Notes: a model not told the origin generated them from the sequence alone. A DNA stretch of 64,000 bases from CALABS01 sp050260775 (GCA_050260775.1 JBLNCP010000049.1:16574-80573); one strand, 5' to 3'; positions 22,272-31,611 are shown, numbered from the stretch's first letter. Numbers and translations are program-made.

Positions 22272-24170
22272 ATGCGCATAGGCCAAAGACTGGCAGCCGG
22301 GTTCGGGAGCCTTGTGCTGGCAGTGCTGGTCGGCGCCGCGGTCACCGTTGGCGGGTTGAAGACCCTTTCCGACCTGACCGAAACGCTCTACCGCCACCCG
22401 TTCACCGTCAGCAACGCGTCCGTTCAGGCGCAGTTCGACATCGCCCGCATTCGCAACGAGATGCTGCAGCTCGTCCTGTTCGAGGGGCAGGACGACATGG
22501 ATGAGTCGGTGGCCGAGATCGAGGCGTTGTCGCGCAATGTGGACGACAACCTCCGTCTGATCAGGGAACGCTTTCTCGGCGATGTCAAACGGGTGGAGCT
22601 CGCCCAGGGCCACATGGCCAATTGGGCCCTGATCCGCCGGGCCATCATCGACGCCCTGAAGGCGGGCGACAGGGCGGCGGCAGCCAGGCTTGCCCAGAAC
22701 GAGGGCACCCCGACCTTCGACAGCGCCATGCGCGAGATGGATTACGTGCGCGACTTCTCGCGCAGGAAGGCGACCGAGGTCTTCGAGGAAACGATCCACC
22801 ACACGGACCAGTTCTCGATCATCGCCTTCTCGGTCTTCGCCGCCAGCCTGGCCCTGGCGACGGCGATCTCCTGGGCGGTGACCAGAAGCATCGTGCAGCC
22901 GCTGTCACAGCTCAACCAGGCCAAGCGGCGCCTTGCCGCTGGTGAACTCGATGTCGCCGTGCCGGCCTTGGACCGTTCCGACGAGTTGGGCGAGATGGCA
23001 CGGGACCTCAACGTGCTCAAGCAATTCATGATCGAGCGCGAGCGGGCCCAAGAGCAGTCCCGCTTGCTGTCGGAGGCGCTGGAGCAGAGTTCCAACCTGG
23101 TGCTGATGACCGACGCCCAGGGCACCATCATCTACGTCAACCGGACCTTCACCAAGATCACCGGCTTCACGGCGGAAGAGGTCATCGGCCGCAATCCCAG
23201 GCTATTGAAGTCCGACAACACGCCCCAATCCGCCCATGCCGAGCTGTGGCGGACCATCGGAGCCGGCGCCGAATGGCGGGGCGAACTGGAGGACCGGCGC
23301 AAGGACGGTTCCCCGTTCTGGGTGCTGGCGACCATCTCGCCCATCCGGGGCGAGGCCGGCGAGGTCACCCACTTCATCGCCACCCACGAGGACATCACCG
23401 ACCGCAAGCTGGCCGAGATCCAGTTGCAGCAGGCCTACGACCGGGCCGAGGTGGCGAGTCGCGCCAAGACCGAGCTGCTGGCCAACATGAGCCACGAGCT
23501 CAGGACACCGCTCAATGCCATCATCGGGTTCGCCGAGGTCATCGACAGCGAGGCCCTGGGCGCCAACCATCCCCGGTACCGCGAGTATGTCCGCGACATC
23601 CTGGCCTCGGGCCGTCACCTTCTCGCGCTGATCAACGACATCCTCGACGTCTCGGCGATCGAAGCCGGCAAGCTCATGCTGCGGGAGGAGGAGGTCGCCG
23701 TCCCGGATCTCGTGCATTCGTGCCTGCGGCTGATCCAGCCGAAGGCGATGGAGACCAAGGTGGAGGTGTCGGTCGCGATCCAGCCGGAATTCACGTCCGT
23801 GCGAGCCGACGAACGGCGCTTGCGCCAGATCCTCCTCAACCTGCTGTCCAACGCCGTCAAGTTCACGCCCGAGGGTGGGGCCGTGACGCTCCGCGCCTTT
23901 CTCGGCGCGGATGGGTCGGGGTCCTTCGAGGTCAGGGACACCGGCATCGGCATGGATGCCGCCGGCCTCCGCAAGGCCTTATCGCCGTTCGGGCAGGTGG
24001 ATACCGCCTACACGCGGCGGCACCAGGGAAGCGGTCTCGGGTTGCCCCTGGCCGTCAGTCTGGTCGAGGCGCATGGCGGAACCCTCGTCATCGACACCGC
24101 CCCGGGACAGGGGACGGCGGTGACCGTCACCTTTCCGCCCGAGCGGTGCCTGCATCAGGTCGTGGCCTGA
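22272..24170 (+). CDS. Transmembrane PAS histidine kinase
   Basis: 632 residues. TM1 (8-30), a helical periplasmic domain like a four-helix bundle (about 31-180), TM2 (182-203), HAMP (204-256), PAS (about 262-385, with DAQGTIIYVN and TGFTAEEVIGRNPR), HisKA with His408 (NMSHELRTPLNAIIGF), and an ATPase domain (NLLSNAVKF, DTGIGMD, GSGLGLPL). No receiver domain follows and no regulator is adjacent, so the partner is elsewhere. The start follows GAGGTGAG. Its last 44 bp overlap the convergent DUF72 gene. Confidence 0.92.
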   Translation: MRIGQRLAAGFGSLVLAVLVGAAVTVGGLKTLSDLTETLYRHPFTVSNASVQAQFDIARIRNEMLQLVLFEGQDDMDESVAEIEALSRNVDDNLRLIRERFLGDVKRVELAQGHMANWALIRRAIIDALKAGDRAAAARLAQNEGTPTFDSAMREMDYVRDFSRRKATEVFEETIHHTDQFSIIAFSVFAASLALATAISWAVTRSIVQPLSQLNQAKRRLAAGELDVAVPALDRSDELGEMARDLNVLKQFMIERERAQEQSRLLSEALEQSSNLVLMTDAQGTIIYVNRTFTKITGFTAEEVIGRNPRLLKSDNTPQSAHAELWRTIGAGAEWRGELEDRRKDGSPFWVLATISPIRGEAGEVTHFIATHEDITDRKLAEIQLQQAYDRAEVASRAKTELLANMSHELRTPLNAIIGFAEVIDSEALGANHPRYREYVRDILASGRHLLALINDILDVSAIEAGKLMLREEEVAVPDLVHSCLRLIQPKAMETKVEVSVAIQPEFTSVRADERRLRQILLNLLSNAVKFTPEGGAVTLRAFLGADGSGSFEVRDTGIGMDAAGLRKALSPFGQVDTAYTRRHQGSGLGLPLAVSLVEAHGGTLVIDTAPGQGTAVTVTFPPERCLHQVVA

Positions 24171-25071
24171 ACCCGACGCCCGCAACTGCTGGCGCGGGGG
24201 CGAGGCGCTCGGAGACGCGGCGCTGCAGGCCCTGCGCATCGACCGGGGCTCTGACCTTGGCGTCGTTGTCGAAATAGATGAAGACGTCGCGCCCCTCCGG
24301 CCGGGGTGGGGGCGGCGCGGCCACCCGCTCCGCATCGGCCGGCTCGCCTCCCGCCGCCCACGCCACCACCCGTTCCGTCCATTCGTCGAGGGCGGGGTCG
24401 TCGTAGCCGCTGGCGTACAGCACCTCGGAGCCGTGCAGCCGGCAATAGACGAAGTCGCTGGTGACATCCATCAGGCGCGGCCACTCGACCGTATCGGCGC
24501 ATACCAGGGCGACGTCACCGGCGCGCAACAGGTCGATGAACTGGGGGACGGCGAAGCTTTCGTGGCGGATCTCCACGGCGTGGCGCAGGGGCCGCCGGGG
24601 TCCGTCCGGGATCGAGGCGCGCCCGGCCACCTTGGCGTCATGCCGGCCGGCGATGCTTTTCGCCGCCTCGGTGTCGTGCGGCAGGAGGCGGAAAAACTGC
24701 TCCATCCGCGCCGGGTCGAAGCGGAAACTGGGCGGGAACTGCCACAAGATCGGTCCGAGTTTGGGGCCAAGCTCCAAGACGCCGCTGGCCAGGAAATTGG
24801 CGAGCGGGGCCTCGACGTCCTTCAGGCGCCGGATGTGGGTGATGAAGCGGGGGCCCTTCACCGCGAATACGAATTCCGGCGGCGTCTCCCGCGCCCACGC
24901 CGCGAAGTATTCCGGCCGCTGCAGCGAGTAGAAGGTGCCGTTGATCTCGATCGAGCGGAAATGCGCGGACGCGAAGGCCAGTTCGTCGGCCTGCCGCAGC
25001 CCCTCGGGATAGAACGGGCCGCGCCAGGGGGCGTAGCGCCAGCCGGAAATGCCGATGCGGATCTCGCCCAT
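24127..25071 (-). CDS. DUF72 family protein
   Basis: 314 residues beginning IRIGISGWRYAPWRGPFYPEG, the diagnostic start of the DUF72 (YecE-like) TIM-barrel family, with NGTFYSLQRPEYFAAWA and later AVEIRHESF and VYCRLHGSE. Members are often near sugar or cell-envelope genes, but the reaction is unknown. The 3' end overlaps the convergent histidine kinase by 44 bp and encodes an unusual proline/arginine-rich tail not typical of the family; the fold seems complete before it. ATG 25071 is chosen because the family begins there. Confidence 0.85.
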   Translation of the reverse strand: MGEIRIGISGWRYAPWRGPFYPEGLRQADELAFASAHFRSIEINGTFYSLQRPEYFAAWARETPPEFVFAVKGPRFITHIRRLKDVEAPLANFLASGVLELGPKLGPILWQFPPSFRFDPARMEQFFRLLPHDTEAAKSIAGRHDAKVAGRASIPDGPRRPLRHAVEIRHESFAVPQFIDLLRAGDVALVCADTVEWPRLMDVTSDFVYCRLHGSEVLYASGYDDPALDEWTERVVAWAAGGEPADAERVAAPPPPRPEGRDVFIYFDNDAKVRAPVDAQGLQRRVSERLAPAPAVAGVGFRPRPDAGTARAER

Positions 25072-25213
25072 GATGCGCCTCCTGTTCCGGTAACATCCGG
25101 CGAGGCGTGAAGGATCGGGCGCGGTCGAGGTCGCCGAACGCGACATCCACAGCGAGATCAAGAAGATCGACGACAGGTCCAGGGCTTGCGTCGAACGCCG
25201 GAGGATGATGCCT

Positions 25214-26050
25214 TCATGTCGGATCTCCGGTGATGATGGACGGCAGGGCTGCGCGCCAATCGGGTGCTGGCATGCCGTAGGCGGCGGCGAAGCGGGACCC
25301 GTCGAGCATGGAATTGGCGGGCCGTCGCGCCGGCAGGGGATAGGCATCGCTGCCGATGGCCACCAGCCGGGGCCCGCGTCCGAGGGCGGCGAAGATGGCG
25401 CGGGCGAACTCGAAGCGGCTGACCGCGGGAGCGCCGCAGAAATGGAAAATGCCCCAGGTGGGTGAGGTCGAGGCGAGGACGGCCATCACCGCGTCCGCCA
25501 CCGCCGCCGCCGGGGTGGGGCCGCCCAGCTGGTCATCGACCACCCGCAGTTCCTCGCGGTCAGCCAGCCGCAGCATGGTGCGCACGAAATTTTCGCGCCG
25601 GGGGGAGAACACCCAGGCGGTGCGCAGGATCACGTGCGTATCGAGGCGGGTCCGGATCGCTTCCTCGCCGGCCAGTTTGCTGGCGCCGTAGACCGAGAGC
25701 GGCGCCGGTGCCTCGGCCTCGGTATAGGGGCCGTTCTTGCTCCCGTCGAACACGTAGTCGGTGGAGAGGTGGACCAGCGGGATGCCGAGTCGGGCGCAGG
25801 CCTCCGCCATCGCCGCCGAGGCGTCGCGATTGACCGCCATGGCGAGGTCGGGCTCGGCCTCGGCGCGGTCGACGGCGGTATAGGCCGCGGCGTTGACCAC
25901 CACGCTCGGCTGGCGGGCAAGGATGGCCGTGGCGACGGCCTGCGGGTCGGCGAGGTCGACCTCCGCGCGGGACGGGGCATCGAACGGGTGGCGCGCCAGC
26001 AACTCGGCGCCCACCTGTCCCCCGGCCCCGAACAGCAGCGCCGTGGTCAC
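25214..26050 (-). CDS. rfbD: dTDP-4-dehydrorhamnose reductase
   Basis: Last step of dTDP-L-rhamnose synthesis: reduces dTDP-4-dehydro-L-rhamnose with NAD(P)H. 278 residues of the RmlD SDR family with nucleotide motif GAGGQVG, the STDYVFDG block (about 101-108) and catalytic YGASK near 125. The start is GTG 26050, overlapping the stop of rfbB (GTGA). Last gene of the galE-rfbC-rfbB-rfbD set. rfbA is not present in the window. Confidence 0.93.
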   Translation of the reverse strand: MTTALLFGAGGQVGAELLARHPFDAPSRAEVDLADPQAVATAILARQPSVVVNAAAYTAVDRAEAEPDLAMAVNRDASAAMAEACARLGIPLVHLSTDYVFDGSKNGPYTEAEAPAPLSVYGASKLAGEEAIRTRLDTHVILRTAWVFSPRRENFVRTMLRLADREELRVVDDQLGGPTPAAAVADAVMAVLASTSPTWGIFHFCGAPAVSRFEFARAIFAALGRGPRLVAIGSDAYPLPARRPANSMLDGSRFAAAYGMPAPDWRAALPSIITGDPT

Positions 26051-27087
26051 GATGCCAGCCCCAGCCGCGTGCTCGACGCGCCGGCCAGCGGCGCCCACCA
26101 CGCGTCGTTGTCCAGGTACCAGCGCACGGTGGCGCGGATGCCGTCGGTGAAGGAGGTGGTGGGGGCCCATCCCAGCTCGCGCGCCGCCTTGGTCGCGTCC
26201 ACGGCATAGCGGCGGTCGTGGCCAGGGCGGTCGGCGACATGGCGGATGAAGCCCCGTCGGCTGGCGGCCCCCGGCGCCAGCTGGTCCAGCGCGTCGCAGA
26301 CGGCGTGCACCACGTCGATGTTGGCGATGTCGCCCCCGCCGCCGAGCACGTAGGTCTCGCCGGGGGTGCCGCGGGCCAGGATGGCCAGCAGGCCGCGGGC
26401 GTGGTCCTCGACGTGCAGCCAGTCGCGCTTCTGCAGGCCGTCGCCGTAGATCGGCAGCGGCCGGCCGGCGAGCCCGTTGAGGATCATCAGCGGGATCAGC
26501 TTCTCGGGAAACTGCCGCGGCCCGTAATTGTTCGAGCAGTTCGATACCAGCACCGGCAGCCCGTAGGTGACGTGCCACGCCCGCGCCAGGTGGTCGGCCG
26601 CCGCCTTGCTGGCGGCATAGGGGGAATTGGGGCGATAGGGGCTCGCTTCGTCGAAGCGGCCCTCGGGGCCCAGGCTGCCGAACACCTCGTCGGTGGAGAC
26701 GTGCAGCAGGCGGAAGCGCTCGCGCCGGCCCGGGGGAAGGGCGCTCCAGTAGCCCCGTGCCGCCTCCAGCACCACGGCGGTGCCGGTGACGTTGGTGGTG
26801 ATGAAGGGCAACGGCCCGTCGATCGAGCGGTCGACGTGGGATTCGGCGGCAAGGTGGATCACCGCGTCGGGCTGGTGCAGGCGGAAGGCCTGCGCCACCG
26901 CCGCCGGGTCGGCGATGTCGGCCACTACCGGGACATAGCGCCCGGTGGCTTCCAGACCGGCCAGCGAGGCCGGGTTGGCGGCGTAGGTCAGCTTGTCGAG
27001 ATTGGCGACCGCGTGCCCGTCGGCGACCAGCAGATGGACGACGGCCGAGCCGATGAAGCCGGCGCCGCCGGTGACCAGGACCTTCAT
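26047..27087 (-). CDS. rfbB: dTDP-glucose 4,6-dehydratase
   Basis: Converts dTDP-glucose to dTDP-4-dehydro-6-deoxyglucose with bound NAD. 346 residues; nucleotide motif TGGAGFIGS (6-14), the catalytic block HVSTDEVFGSLG (around 129-140) with Thr/Asp/Glu, and YxxxK as YAASKAAAD near 157. It overlaps rfbC upstream by 4 bp and rfbD downstream by 4 bp, so the three are translationally coupled. Supplies the 4-keto-6-deoxy sugar for rhamnose in the surface glycan. Confidence 0.95.
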   Translation of the reverse strand: MKVLVTGGAGFIGSAVVHLLVADGHAVANLDKLTYAANPASLAGLEATGRYVPVVADIADPAAVAQAFRLHQPDAVIHLAAESHVDRSIDGPLPFITTNVTGTAVVLEAARGYWSALPPGRRERFRLLHVSTDEVFGSLGPEGRFDEASPYRPNSPYAASKAAADHLARAWHVTYGLPVLVSNCSNNYGPRQFPEKLIPLMILNGLAGRPLPIYGDGLQKRDWLHVEDHARGLLAILARGTPGETYVLGGGGDIANIDVVHAVCDALDQLAPGAASRRGFIRHVADRPGHDRRYAVDATKAARELGWAPTTSFTDGIRATVRWYLDNDAWWAPLAGASSTRLGLAS

Positions 27088-27632
27088 GCGGCCTCCAGAT
27101 GCGAGAGGACCGGCAGGGCGGCGTCGCGGGGGTGGATGACGGCCTGTGCGGGACCGACCGGCCAGGTGATGGCGAGCTCGGGGTCGGCCCAGTTCAGGCC
27201 GCGCTCATGCGCCTGCGACCAGGGGCGGTCCACCTTGTAGAGGACCTCGCAATCCGCGGTCAGGGTGCAGTAGCCGTGGGCCAGCCCCGCTGGGATGAAC
27301 AACTGCAGCCAGTTCTCTGCAGAGAGTTCGAGGGCGATGTGGCGGCCGAAGGTCGGGGAGCCCGGCCGGATGTCCACCACCACGTCGAGGATCGCTCCCT
27401 TCAGCACCCTGACCAGCTTGGCCTGGGCGAACGGGGCGGCCTGCCAATGGAGGCCGCGCACCGTGAAGCGCGCGGTCGAGACCACGTGGTTGTCCTGCAT
27501 GGGATCGAAGTCGATCCCCGCCTGCCGGAAGCGGGCCTGGTTGAAGCTTTCCGTGAAGACACCGCGCGCGTCGGCGAACTGTCGGGTCCGCAGCGCCACC
27601 ACGCCGTCCAGGTCGGTGGGGATCACTTCCAT
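27084..27632 (-). CDS. rfbC: dTDP-4-dehydrorhamnose 3,5-epimerase
   Basis: Epimerises C3 and C5 of dTDP-4-dehydro-6-deoxyglucose. 182 residues, the usual size of a cupin-fold RmlC, with DARGVFTESF near 22, catalytic His in VRGLHWQAAP (about 60) and the second catalytic Tyr region LAHGYCTL (about 117-124). ATG 27632 lies 1 bp before the stop of galE upstream, and the stop overlaps rfbB (ATGA). Acts in the cytoplasm between RfbB and RfbD. Confidence 0.94.
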   Translation of the reverse strand: MEVIPTDLDGVVALRTRQFADARGVFTESFNQARFRQAGIDFDPMQDNHVVSTARFTVRGLHWQAAPFAQAKLVRVLKGAILDVVVDIRPGSPTFGRHIALELSAENWLQLFIPAGLAHGYCTLTADCEVLYKVDRPWSQAHERGLNWADPELAITWPVGPAQAVIHPRDAALPVLSHLEAA

Positions 27633-27633
27633 T

Positions 27634-28647
27634 TCACGCCACCGCCTTGCCGAAGGGTTGGGCCTGCCACTCGGCCATGCGCTGGTGCCAGGCCCAGGCG
27701 GTGGCGACGATGGTGTCGATGTCGGCCTGCTGCGGCCGCCATCCCAGCACCTCCGAGGCCCGGGCGGCATTGGCGACCAGCACCGCCGGGTCGCCTTCGC
27801 GGCGCGGGCCGACGCGCACCGGCACCGGGCGGCCGCTCACCCGCTCCACCGCCTCGATCACTTGGCGGACGGAATTGCCGGTGCCGGTGCCCAGGTTGAA
27901 CGGCAGGCTGTCGCCGCCGCGCTCCAGATGACGGAGCGCCAGGACATGGGCGTCGGCGAGGTCGTCGACATGGATGTAGTCGCGGATGGCGGTGCCGTCC
28001 GGGGTCGGGTAGTCGGTGCCGAAGATCGACACCTGCGGCCGTTCGCCCATGGCGGCCTGGATCACCAGCGGGATCAGGTGGGTCTCGGGGACGTGATCCT
28101 CGCCGATCCGTGCCTCGGGGTCGGCGCCGGCCGCGTTGAAGTACCGGAGCGCCGCCCAGCGCAGGCCATAGGCGCGGCCGTACCAGTGCAGGAAGCGCTC
28201 CACCATCAGCTTGGATTCGCCGTAGGGATTGACCGGGTGCTGCGGGTGCTTCTCGTCGAGCGGCATGTACTGCGGGTCGCCGTAGGTGGCGCAGGTCGAC
28301 GAGAACACCACCCGGCCGACCCCGGATTCCACCAGGGAATCCAGCAGCCCCAAGGTGTTGGTGACGTTGTTGCGGAAGTACTTGCGGGGATCGGTCACCG
28401 ATTCGCCGACATAGGTGAAGGCGGCGAAGTGGATGCAGGCTTCGATGTCGTGGTCGCGGATGGTCTTGCGGACCAGCGCGGTGTCGGCCAGGTCGCCGAC
28501 CACCAGCGGTCCCCACTGCACCGCCCAGCGGTGACCGTAGACCAGGCTGTCGTAGGCGACGGGAGTGTAGCCGGCGGCGGCCAGCGCCTTGCACGCATGG
28601 CTGCCGATGTAGCCGGCGCCGCCGGTGACGAGGACGTTGCGGGTCAT
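27634..28647 (-). CDS. galE: UDP-glucose 4-epimerase (ExoB type)
   Basis: Interconverts UDP-glucose and UDP-galactose; 337 residues, SDR extended family. NAD motif TGGAGYIGSHA (8-18), catalytic Ser/Thr in VFSSTCATYG (around 113-122) and YGESK near 148. The SSTCATYG form is the one I recall from alphaproteobacterial ExoB. Provides galactose donor for the surface polysaccharide. It is 1 bp from rfbC and 8 bp from the coiled-coil protein gene upstream. Confidence 0.95.
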   Translation of the reverse strand: MTRNVLVTGGAGYIGSHACKALAAAGYTPVAYDSLVYGHRWAVQWGPLVVGDLADTALVRKTIRDHDIEACIHFAAFTYVGESVTDPRKYFRNNVTNTLGLLDSLVESGVGRVVFSSTCATYGDPQYMPLDEKHPQHPVNPYGESKLMVERFLHWYGRAYGLRWAALRYFNAAGADPEARIGEDHVPETHLIPLVIQAAMGERPQVSIFGTDYPTPDGTAIRDYIHVDDLADAHVLALRHLERGGDSLPFNLGTGTGNSVRQVIEAVERVSGRPVPVRVGPRREGDPAVLVANAARASEVLGWRPQQADIDTIVATAWAWHQRMAEWQAQPFGKAVA

Positions 28648-28655
28648 GGCTTTCC

Positions 28656-29204
28656 CTATTTGAACCAGGTGTCGACGAGGCGGGCGATCACTCCCCGGGC
28701 CGGCGGCGGCGGGGGCGGCGGCGGTTCGTCGAGGCGGCGGGTGATCTCGGTCATCAGCGCCTCGGCGCGGACCAGGAACACCTCCATGCCGTCCTGCTGG
28801 CGCTTGAGGCTCTCCTGCATCTGCCCGATGCGCTGGAGCGCCGACGCCGCCCCCCGCAGCAGGGCGGCCGCCTCGGCGGCGCTGTCCGGCTTGGCGGGCT
28901 GCTGAAGCACCACGCGGGCGCCGGTGGACGGCGAAATCGCCACCACCTCGGGCTGCATGCCGTCCGGCACCTCCATGGTGAAGGCGTGGGCGCCGTCACC
29001 GATCCCGTTGGCGGCCAGATCGGGCCGCGGGCGGTCGGCCTGCGTGGTCACCGGGCCGCCGGCCAGCTCGACCTCGATGGTCAGGCGCTCGTCGGGATGG
29101 AGGCGGTCCCAGGCCCAGCCGTACAGGGTGGTCCCCTCGACGGCCTCGACGAAGCCCTCGATGCGGTTGGCGGGGGCGTTCAGCTTCTCGATGATCGCGC
29201 TCAT
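28656..29204 (-). CDS. Hypothetical protein: GWAWD beta domain plus coiled coil and polyproline
   Basis: 182 residues, no signal peptide. Residues about 15-100 form a beta-rich domain with GFVEAVEGTTLYGWAWDRLHP, which resembles short modules inside the two large glycosyltransferases of this cluster (FLTGWLLDPQ in 37229-39421 and FVSGWLRDPHD in 41517-43757). Residues ~105-160 are helical and likely coiled coil, followed by a run of eight prolines and a short tail. It lies in the pyruvyltransferase-galE-rfb operon. A role in binding or organising glycan enzymes is only a guess. Confidence 0.55.
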   Translation of the reverse strand: MSAIIEKLNAPANRIEGFVEAVEGTTLYGWAWDRLHPDERLTIEVELAGGPVTTQADRPRPDLAANGIGDGAHAFTMEVPDGMQPEVVAISPSTGARVVLQQPAKPDSAAEAAALLRGAASALQRIGQMQESLKRQQDGMEVFLVRAEALMTEITRRLDEPPPPPPPPARGVIARLVDTWFK

Positions 29205-29215
29205 CTTCGCCCCCC

Positions 29216-30391
29216 TCAGCCGACGCTGCGCAGGCGGGGCATCTCGCGCCGGGCGCCCATCTTGTGGTCGATGCCGTTCTCGTCGAGGAACAGCATCATG
29301 TCGCGGTAGCGGGCGTGGTAGGCGCGGTTGAAGCGCTCGAACAGGGACTGGTCCCAGTAATCCTCGAGCCGGAATTCCTTGCCCGAGAACACGTCGAACG
29401 CGGGGATGCGATAGGTGTCGACGAATTCGGCGGTGCGGCTGTCGTAGGTGAAGTAGACCGAGGGCACGCCGTTGGCGAGCGCCATCAGGTTGCCGTGCAG
29501 GCGGTAGCCGAGCACCAGGTCCTGGGCGCGCATCAGCGCCTCGTACTCGGCGACCACGTCGGAATAGAACAGCTTGTCGCGGTAGATGCGGATCATCGCG
29601 TCGTCGGGGCCGGTGAACCACTTCTCGTGGGCCAGCTGGGCGAAGGCCTCCTCGCGCTGCTCGGGGGTGCCGAAGACGATCTTCTTTTCCTCGATCTCAC
29701 CCTGGGCCGAGACCACCACGTCGAAGCGTTCGGCCAGCTCGACGATCACGTCGTGGTGAAGCTTGAGGTAATGGGCGATGTCGCTGGCATAGGCGCCCGA
29801 TACCTCGCGGCGCAGGGTGAAGGCGACGTCGCGCACCTGGTCGAGCGACGGCAGCTCGACGCGCAGGTCGGGATCGTTGTTGCGGAACAGGGTGGGGCAA
29901 CCCACCACGCGGGCATTGCGGATGCCCAGGTCCCACAGTACCTCGGCGGTGAACTCGCCGCGCACGCCCATGGATTCCGAGTGGTCGGCGATCAGGCGCA
30001 TGACCCGCTTGGTGGTCTCGGACAGCACCATCTTGCCGCTGGTCGGGGCCTGGGCGCCGATGCCGAACGCCAGCACCGGGATCTTCAGTTTCTCGAGGAC
30101 GGCGACCGCGTTCTCCCACTCCATGTCGGCGTGGATGTAGTTGGAACCGCGCAGGAAGCAGTAGTCGTATTCGGCGTTGTAGCGGTCGATGTCCTCCTGG
30201 CGGACCTCGCGGATCCGGACCACATCGAGGCGGTCAAAATTCAGCAGCTTCAGCGAGGAGTCAAAAACAAAGGCATCGCCGATGTTGTGGTAGTGATTGA
30301 TGTTCCCTTGAACATCCTTGTAATTGTACCAGCGGACGCAGTCGTGGTCGTAGACTTCACCCGACGGGATCATGACAAGAATGTTGGTCAT
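29216..30391 (-). CDS. Polysaccharide pyruvyl transferase family protein
   Basis: 391 residues fitting the polysaccharide pyruvyltransferase (CsaB/WcaK) superfamily, a GT-B-like fold that adds ketal pyruvate from phosphoenolpyruvate to sugars. Visible blocks are HYHNIGDAFVF (~34), LRGSNYIH (~79), AFGIGAQAP (~107), SMGVRGEFTAEVL and VVGCPTLF (~140-165), and the C-terminal GYRLHGNLMALANGVPSVYF (~297-316), where the His is conserved. First gene of the operon ending with rfbD. The glycan it modifies is presumably made by the neighbouring transferases. Confidence 0.85.
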   Translation of the reverse strand: MTNILVMIPSGEVYDHDCVRWYNYKDVQGNINHYHNIGDAFVFDSSLKLLNFDRLDVVRIREVRQEDIDRYNAEYDYCFLRGSNYIHADMEWENAVAVLEKLKIPVLAFGIGAQAPTSGKMVLSETTKRVMRLIADHSESMGVRGEFTAEVLWDLGIRNARVVGCPTLFRNNDPDLRVELPSLDQVRDVAFTLRREVSGAYASDIAHYLKLHHDVIVELAERFDVVVSAQGEIEEKKIVFGTPEQREEAFAQLAHEKWFTGPDDAMIRIYRDKLFYSDVVAEYEALMRAQDLVLGYRLHGNLMALANGVPSVYFTYDSRTAEFVDTYRIPAFDVFSGKEFRLEDYWDQSLFERFNRAYHARYRDMMLFLDENGIDHKMGARREMPRLRSVG

Positions 30392-30480
30392 CAGCGATAT
30401 GCCCTCTAATCCGTTTTTGTAAGCGCGCAATAGCGGTGTTCCGCGCGTTCACATTAGTGGCAAAGGGCGGGAGACCGGCC

Positions 30481-31611
30481 GTGGCAAACTTGGTCCATTT
30501 GGGGGTGATTTTCGGCCTGCTGGCGGCGGTGCCGGCGGCAGGCGCGACTTTGGAGGCCCAGGGCTCTCCACAAGTGGTGTTCCGGGCGGTGGCGGACGGG
30601 TGCGACGCCCGCGACATCCCCGACGCGCCGGCCCGCGCCTTCCGGGACTATGCCGGCCGCGTCCACCTCTATGCGCCGCACGACGTCAACCGCGGGCTGG
30701 AAGGGACCAGCCTCGACAGCGTCAAGCCCGATTGCCGGGTGGCCTATCGCGGCGGCGAGAGCGACGACCCCGCCGCCTACGACGACCGGGCGTGGCTGGC
30801 CGCCTTCGCCACCGAGGACGGCCGCACCGTCTACGCCCTGGTGCACAACGAGTTCCAGGGCCACCGCCGTCCGGCGCTGTGTCCGTCCGGACAGTACATG
30901 GCCTGTTGGAACAACTCGGTGACCGAGGCGGTCTCCACCGATGGCGGCGCCACCTTCCGGCGTCTCGGCGTGGTGGCGACCCTGCCCTGGCGCTACCGCG
31001 GCGACCTCGGCCGCCACGTCGGCTACTTCAACCCCAGCAACATCGTGCACAAGGGAGACGGCTATCTCTATGCCCTGGTGTTCGCCGTCGGCACGGAGAC
31101 GCAAGGCGGCGGCGCCTGCCTGATCCGCACCGACCGTCCGGGCGATCCCCGCTCGTGGCGGGCATGGGACGGACAATCCTTTTCGGTGCGCTTCATGGAC
31201 CCTTACCGCGAGAGCGGCGACCCAGGCCGCCACGTCTGCGCCCCGGTCGGCAAGGGGGCGTTGACTGCGCCCGTTTCCAGCGTGGTGCGCCATGAGCGGT
31301 CGGGCCAATGGATTGCCACCATGGCGGCGGTGCGCCCGGACGGGATGGGGGTGTTCGTCTCATCCTCGCCCGATCTCATCACCTGGACCAAGCCGGTCCT
31401 CGCCCTGCCCCTGACCATCTCGGGCAAGCAGAAATGCGACGAGGCGGCGGCATGGAACTATCCCTCGCTGATCGACCCCGCCAGCCCCTCCCGCATGTTC
31501 GAGACGGTGGGTGACGAAGCCTGGCTCTACCTGACCCGCTTCAACCTCGCCGACTGCAAACTGGGGATGGATCGGGATCTGGTGCGGGTCCGCGTGAGGG
31601 TGGCGCCGTAG
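30481..31611 (+). CDS. Secreted protein with Asp-box repeat, sialidase-like propeller
   Basis: 376 residues from GTG 30481 (with GGGAGA 6 bp upstream), starting with a hydrophobic signal sequence ending near AAGA; a GTG at 30436 is also in frame and would give a more basic N-terminus. The mature part has an Asp-box-like STDGGATF, repeated strands with VFVSSSPDLITW, and several cysteines that could form disulphides. The pattern suggests a beta-propeller of the sialidase/glycosidase type, but no catalytic Arg triad could be identified. It is the only plus-strand gene inside the glycan cluster and separates the two minus-strand operons. Confidence 0.55.
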   Translation: MANLVHLGVIFGLLAAVPAAGATLEAQGSPQVVFRAVADGCDARDIPDAPARAFRDYAGRVHLYAPHDVNRGLEGTSLDSVKPDCRVAYRGGESDDPAAYDDRAWLAAFATEDGRTVYALVHNEFQGHRRPALCPSGQYMACWNNSVTEAVSTDGGATFRRLGVVATLPWRYRGDLGRHVGYFNPSNIVHKGDGYLYALVFAVGTETQGGGACLIRTDRPGDPRSWRAWDGQSFSVRFMDPYRESGDPGRHVCAPVGKGALTAPVSSVVRHERSGQWIATMAAVRPDGMGVFVSSSPDLITWTKPVLALPLTISGKQKCDEAAAWNYPSLIDPASPSRMFETVGDEAWLYLTRFNLADCKLGMDRDLVRVRVRVAP

